Source of the DNA: Plazaster borealis
Lineage: Eukaryota; Echinodermata; Asteroidea; Forcipulatida; Labidiasteridae
Reading direction: 5' to 3'
DNA length: 64,000 nt
Assembly: GCA_021014325.1 (NCBI GenBank)
Contig: CM037472.1
Coordinates: 11,703,063 to 11,767,062 of the forward strand
Positions 58,981 to 64,000 of the stretch are shown in pieces. Positions within the stretch are counted from its first letter, which is position 1, and each line of letters begins with the position of its first letter. The notes below the pieces were generated by a model. It ran no database searches. It was not told where the DNA came from and saw only the letters and a list, made by a program, of their open reading frames with translations. The position numbers and the translations under genes are program-made.

Positions 58981-59380
58981 CTTAAAGGGACACGTTGCCT
59001 TGGATCGGGCGAGTTGGTCTATAAAAAGCATTTGTAACCGTTTGTCATAAAATGCAAATGGTTAGAAAGATGTTTTAAAAGTAAAAATACAATGATCCGC
59101 ACAAATATGTCTCGAAATTGCGTGGTTTTCCTTTTACATCGTGAACAAACACGGTCGGCCATTTGTGGATTCAAATTTTCGACTCCACAAAATGGCCGAC
59201 CGTGTTAGTTCGCAAAGTAAAAGGAAAACCACGCAATTTCGAGGCATATTTGTGTGGATCATTGTATTCTACTTTTATAATGTCTTGCTAACCATATGCA
59301 TTTCATAACAAACGGTTACAAACGCTTTAGACCAACCTTTAGACCAACTCGTCCGATCCAAGGCAACGTGTCCCTTTAAG
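58981..59380. mobile_element. 400-bp foldback element, near-perfect palindrome
   Basis: The left end CTTAAAGGGACACGTTGCCT and the right AGGCAACGTGTCCCTTTAAG are exact inverted copies. The arms pair almost throughout, including TGCGTGGTTTTCCTTT and GGTCGGCCATTTGTGGA with their inverted partners. The turn is near 59170-59185. There is no coding capacity. Non-autonomous foldback transposon or MITE. Confidence 0.93.
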
Positions 59381-60726
59381 GAAAAAGTTTTGGTTCCGAG
59401 AAGAACTAGGGTTGAAAAAAGGTTGAATCTGACTAACAATCTCAACACTGGTTTTTGTCAGAATCAACACTTTCCCTTACAATTAATTCACAAGAATTTT
59501 ACCTGCAAACCTACACAGTTCTTCATTGTTACTCCACCCACAGCTTCAAATCTTACTTCGGGGCCATTCAGAGTAATCAATGTTTAAACGTTTTGATCTT
59601 TTTTCGACTTTGGTTTCACCAATCCCAAATTTTTTAATATTGACAGACTATTTAATATACCCTATACACTGAAGAACAAAGTGATGCCTAAAATGAAGCA
59701 GATATGTTAGATCAATATTCTGCCCAGCTCAAGAGTATGCAATTGGTTTTCCCTCACCTCCAGTTAGTAACTTTGTAGTCGAGGAATTTTGTTTACCATC
59801 TTGCATCAGGCACGAATGTTGGCTATCGAAACAAGATTAACCGATAACAATAGACAGCACAGCCATCACAGACGATCTGGAAGAGATAGCTGGGTATTTT
59901 TCCCATTAATTTTTTTTCCCCCTCTCTCTTAATTTCAAGTTTCAGTTATTGACCCATCCACAATTTTGAAAAAATATAGAAATTGGATTATTCTGGATGG
60001 CCCCAATAATAAATACCATGCTGTTCCATCTATTTACAATCAAAGGAAGGTTCTGGGCCATCCACACCGTATGCATTGTTACATGGGCAGTAAAAGAAAC
60101 TCCATTGAAAAATGGCCTTTAAACAAACAAATGAAACAGATATTTAAGTTACCCTCATATGGAAACCCTGCCCTCAAAAATCTTCTTTTGATCACACCTG
60201 GACAAGCATGACCTATTCTAGTCATAAAAAAAGACAGATTTATAGTGTCTTCCTGTTTTACAATGTTGAACTTGCAGGTTGTTACAGCGGTCGTTGATTG
60301 TAGAATATAATGACACTCAAAGGCAACTTATCCCTAAATGTGGCCGTTGGATTTTATTGAGCAATTCATCACTAATAACGTATAGAAAGGTTTGAATGGA
60401 TCATATGCTCATTATTTGATCCACTTGTATTCAAAAAGAATCTATACAATAATGGGTATGGAATTTCACAAAGACCAATGGAAGCATTTCCTCTGTGGTG
60501 TTGTTGTGTTGGCCAAGGGGCACGCCATTTTTCGCCCCAGTTGAAGTGAGCTTCTCACAAGAAAAATGGCCAATCAGAAACTATACGTATTTTACAAATA
60601 CCCCCTTGAATAGCCACTATACACTTCATTGTATTGTTAAGGTTTAAATGTCACGGGTGAAGTTTTTTGATACATCCCGAGACCACTAGAGGACTGGAAT
60701 GACAAATGCTAATTCTGTACCGTCCC
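59381..60726. other. Intergenic DNA, no gene seen
   Basis: No domain-bearing frame or clear repeat. The plus frame at 59966-60211 shows no family match. Confidence 0.45.
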
Positions 60727-61078
60727 TTAAAGCAAATGTACAACATTGGTAATTGTCAAAGACCAGTATCCACACTTGATGTGACCCAACATATACATGA
60801 AATAACAAACCTGTGCAAATTTAAGCTAAATCGGTCTTCGGAGTCATGAGAAAACAGTGAAAAACCCTGTTATATATTTTCACTGTTTTCAAACATTGGA
60901 TTTTATCACCAGTGATAAAGACTAATTGTTTTACTCATTTCCTAAAAACTATAGCATTTCAAGCGAAACTACTTCAAGGGAAGTTTTCCACCATGACCAT
61001 CTTTATACCATGCAAGTTATGTGCAAATCTGTGAACATTTATATTTTCAACATTACCAATGTTGTACACACCCTTTAA
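60727..61078. mobile_element. MITE family A, diverged copy 6
   Basis: Starts TTAAAGCAAATGTACAACAT and ends with the inverted ATGTTGTACACACCCTTTAA. It shares GGTAATTGTCAAAGACCAGT with the family. Its core (CACTGTTTTCAAACATTGG and CCAGTGATAAAGAC) differs. It abuts copy 5, the two sharing TTTAAAG. Confidence 0.8.
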
Positions 61079-61447
61079 AGGCACTGTACACGTTTGGTGA
61101 TTACTCAAAATATATATTAGCATAAAAACTGACTTGGTAACGAGCAACAGAGAGCTGTTGATAGTATAAAACATTGTGAGAAATGACTCCCTCTGAAGTA
61201 ACGTATTTTTTGAGAAAGAGGTAATTTCTCACTAAAATAATAAAAACTTCTTGCAAGAAGTTTTTATTCCTATCTGAAAGCACACAAATTTGTACAACAA
61301 GGGTGTTTTTCTTTCATCATTTTCTTGCAACTTTGATGACCAATTGAGCCCAAATTTTCACAGGCTTGTTATTTTATGCATATGTTGGGATACACCAAAT
61401 GAAAGCACTGGTCTTTGACAATCACCAAACGTGTACGATGCCTTTAA
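61075..61447. mobile_element. MITE family A, copy 5
   Basis: 373 bp, nearly identical in layout to copy 4 but inverted relative to it. Ends TTAAAGGCACTGTACACGTT and, inverted, AACGTGTACGATGCCTTTAA. The centre is AAAACTTCTTGCAAGAAGTTTT. Confidence 0.93.
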
Positions 61448-62499
61448 AGAATACACATGTGTAAATATCAATGATTTAAAATCATGACATGGACTTGTTC
61501 TAACCAAACCAAGAAGATAGGCAATTGGTATTAAAGTATCAAAATAAAGTCCTTTTGCCCCCTTCTTTTTTGTGGTGAGGGGGGGACGGACACCACTGAC
61601 TACCAAGATTACATTTTCCCACTCTATGATCATCCATTGGAATCATTACTAAGAGCTTTGTAAAGAATAACGATATAAGAAACAAACAAGGACAGGGTGA
61701 CAAATGAGGACCTAAGAAAGAAATCAAGAGTGCAGGATACTATTAAGACCAATACAGAGAGGTATATGCCAACAGGTGGGCATGCAAAACAACCAAATCA
61801 GACTCCAAGAAACCGAACAAGAAAACTAGAAGATGGAGAGATGAACTATGAACATATAGAGGCATTGCTTGGCAACAGACAGCGCAGGATAGAGTGAAAT
61901 GGAGAATTGAAGAAAGAAGAAAGAAGATGATTATCCAAACACATGATAACAAACTTGTACACAGTGAACACTTATCTTGTCTCGACTTATACATGGGCAA
62001 TACTAAGTTTGCCCGATAACATAACTTTGGTGAGGGCAGTCCAAAGTGACTAATTGTTAATTGAAATGTACAGGTTTCGAGAGATTCTGTCCCTACCATA
62101 GTTACATACAGTTGAGGTCAATAAACCATGATTTCTGTGAGGTAGTGGCAAAGGGTGTCCAACCTACAACTACAGCTCTACCATTACAATTAGTGATCCC
62201 TCTCTTCAATCAATGCAACCACCAACCCAAAGATCAACCACAACTGCCAAGTTTGCTGAGTCAAACTACCGGCTTTTGTTGGTTACACACGGGCTCAACA
62301 GCAAGACACAATACCCAACGAGAACTTGATGGCATTATCCTGTGTACACACACAGCGAGGGACAGTGTAGAAGTCAAGGAACTGGCCCTGACTTGCCCGC
62401 TGCTGACACTGCTCTGCCCAAACAAAGGAGGACCACTGTGGATCTTCATTGTGCAGGAATTGTGTAGGCTTTTCAGCATGCTCAACTGTGCACACGGGC
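61448..62499. other. Intergenic DNA, no gene confirmed
   Basis: Open frames on both strands at 62061-62743 overlap each other without a domain. A plus-strand stretch near 61700-61930 (with GACAGCGCAGGATAGAGTG) has a faint look of a retroelement tail, but nothing firm. Confidence 0.4.
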
Positions 62500-63250
62500 A
62501 AAGGGGGGAAGTGTAACACGATGCCCCCCCCATGTGTATGGCGCACACTTCCCCTGGCAGGTTCCCTCGAGTGACGGTGGGCAACCCAACTGCGGGTAAA
62601 TGTTTGCGCAGGGATTTAGCACACTCTAATCGACTTGTAGTTGGCTGGTGGGGCTTGGGGCCGTGACACGAGATACGCGACGACCGTATGCGACCAGCCA
62701 CAAGTACATTGTTGGGTCTTTCCTCCCAAGAAGATAATAGCATTCATTAACTCTAATTAATCTGGTCTCGTCCTGACTGCCGACCGCGTATATATGTGAG
62801 GGATGCTGGAGTTTGGTAGGGTCTTCCTCTGCAAGTGTAACTGCCCCCTGCAGTAATACAGCGGTGTTGTACTGGTGTTCTCACGTGCCTGCTTCGGCAA
62901 TGACTATGCAAGCTGAGATACCCTGAACGTGCCAGCTAACAATACCTGACCTCCCCTTCGTCAATGCCTGGTGGTAAGGCACTGAAATGGGGCCGCAGAA
63001 AGAAAAGACAAACCCCCACTTGACTCCGTCTGAACAATAAGTCTGCTGAAATTAAAGACCCATTGAGGGGCCGTCATGCCATTTAGGGGATATTTATGAG
63101 CCGCACTTTCAGCACCATTAGACAATAAGTCATAAAGGAGGGAGGGGGGGTTAGTGTTAGTCATTTGCATTGCTGGTGGCGGTCAAAATGAAATGGTCCT
63201 GTGTCGGCCATCTCTAATTACACAGAAGTCAACGAGGGCCGACTTTCCTT
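62500..63250. promoter_or_regulatory. Candidate distal enhancer block
   Basis: A 750-bp GC-richer, non-repetitive block. Sites visible include a homeodomain cluster TTAACTCTAATTAATC near 62749, a TTAGTCATTTGCAT stretch near 63156-63170 that joins an AP-1-like TTAGTCAT to an octamer ATTTGCAT, and GACAATAAGTCATAAA near 63121. Frames on both strands are long but domain-free. The density of developmental-factor sites in a GC-rich setting suggests a conserved enhancer. Its target is unknown; Nkx2.1, 55 kb away, is the only named gene in the window. Confidence 0.35.
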
Positions 63251-64000
63251 CAAGTGTATTACAAGAAAAAATTAAACCACTTACAACACAGGCACTTGTT
63301 GTAGAACATAAATAACATGAGAAAACTACAACACACACACAAACAAAACCCCAGTTTTATTTCAATTGAATCAATGGTCCAAAAGTGCTAGTTCCGTTAT
63401 TTACCTCTTGTCAACAATTAATAAAGGGATTTTACAGTCTCCTTTTGAATGCTTTTTTTTCTGGAAAGATAAGGGAGGTTTCGTGATGCAAATCTTTTCC
63501 ATTCAGTGCTGATAAAATTCAAACATATGAACAAAGTCCCTTCGTAGTCATTGCAAAGTATCTGTATAAATACTAGTCAATTAGTTTCATTATTGTGGGT
63601 CTAGTGATGCATTGTGGGGGAATGTATATATCGAAACCAGACTAAAGTTCGTTTCGCTTCAACCCCGCTTTGTTGCTGACAACTTAGACATTACACTGAT
63701 CACATCACTTTTTGTTCCAAGAGTAGTTTCAATAAACACACAATACAGCTAACCTGTGAGAATTGCATCAAATTAGGTGGTCTCGTTTGAGTGAAGAAAA
63801 AAACAACACGAAAAAAACAACAAAAAACCAGTTAGTGTTTTGTCAGTAACTTTGTGAATGTTCGTGTACAAACTTTTTTTGCTTAGAGCGATCAAAATAA
63901 ACAACTGTGACTTAGGTGTGTTCTTCAAAAGCTATTTTTTATACTTTGAACAATTATCAGACAGACGTACTATGTATATCTCTGGTGGATTGGTACTGGT
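63251..64000. other. Intergenic DNA, no gene seen
   Basis: AT-rich with short poly-A and CA runs. A short stretch near 63757 (TAACCTGTGAGAATTGCATC) resembles part of the diverged family A MITE at 41473-41869. Confidence 0.45.

Noticed and set aside
62061..62743. Long open frames on both strands (151 and 160 codons)
   Set aside because: They overlap on opposite strands, have no domain and probably result from local base composition.
1..64000. CRISPR arrays, bacterial operons, riboswitches
   Set aside because: The window is animal nuclear DNA. Its tandem arrays have no spacer-repeat structure, and the genes are spliced.

Overview
This window looks like AT-rich animal nuclear DNA from an invertebrate deuterostome, most likely an echinoderm and perhaps a sea star. 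Four things support this: a spliced homeobox gene with GT-AG introns, tRNA-derived SINEs, many palindromic MITE-like elements, and a complete NK2.1-class protein closer to vertebrate NKX2-1 than to any other class I can recall. The species cannot be fixed from the sequence alone.

Left part (1-7531): about 5 kb of upstream DNA with GC-rich patches leads into a complete two-exon Nkx2.1 (TTF-1) gene on the plus strand. Exon 1 carries the N-terminal TN motif. Exon 2 carries a methionine-asparagine repeat, the homeodomain with Tyr54, the NK2-specific domain and a C-terminal GRTW. It is the only host gene I can name with high confidence.

Middle (7532-27450): about 20 kb with no recognisable gene. 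It holds simple repeats, palindromic MITE-like elements, three tandem arrays (about 19.15-19.86, 22.54-22.97 and 25.73-26.06 kb) and several GC-richer islands that could be cis-regulatory elements.

Transposon (27451-34683): a 7.2-kb DNA transposon with terminal inverted repeats, a putative TA target duplication and two convergent spliced genes. The left gene is a THAP / helix-turn-helix / DDE (DDE_Tnp_4) transposase. The right gene is a SAP / SWIM zinc finger / YqaJ-type nuclease. This architecture matches the ISL2EU (IS4EU) group. Both genes are broken, the transposase by one frameshift and the nuclease by stops and frameshifts, but both ends look intact. A 0.5-kb palindrome sits between the genes.

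Right part (34684-64000): mostly repeats. There are seven copies of a MITE family with a TTAAAGG...CCTTTAA end, other foldback elements, two tRNA-derived SINEs, tRNA-Asn-like sequences inside foldback elements, and a 400-bp hairpin. Two short minus-strand segments with good splice sites (43670-43748 and 53734-53799) may be exons of unidentified host genes. The final 1.5 kb holds a GC-richer block with homeodomain-type, octamer and AP-1-like motifs, which is a candidate distal enhancer.
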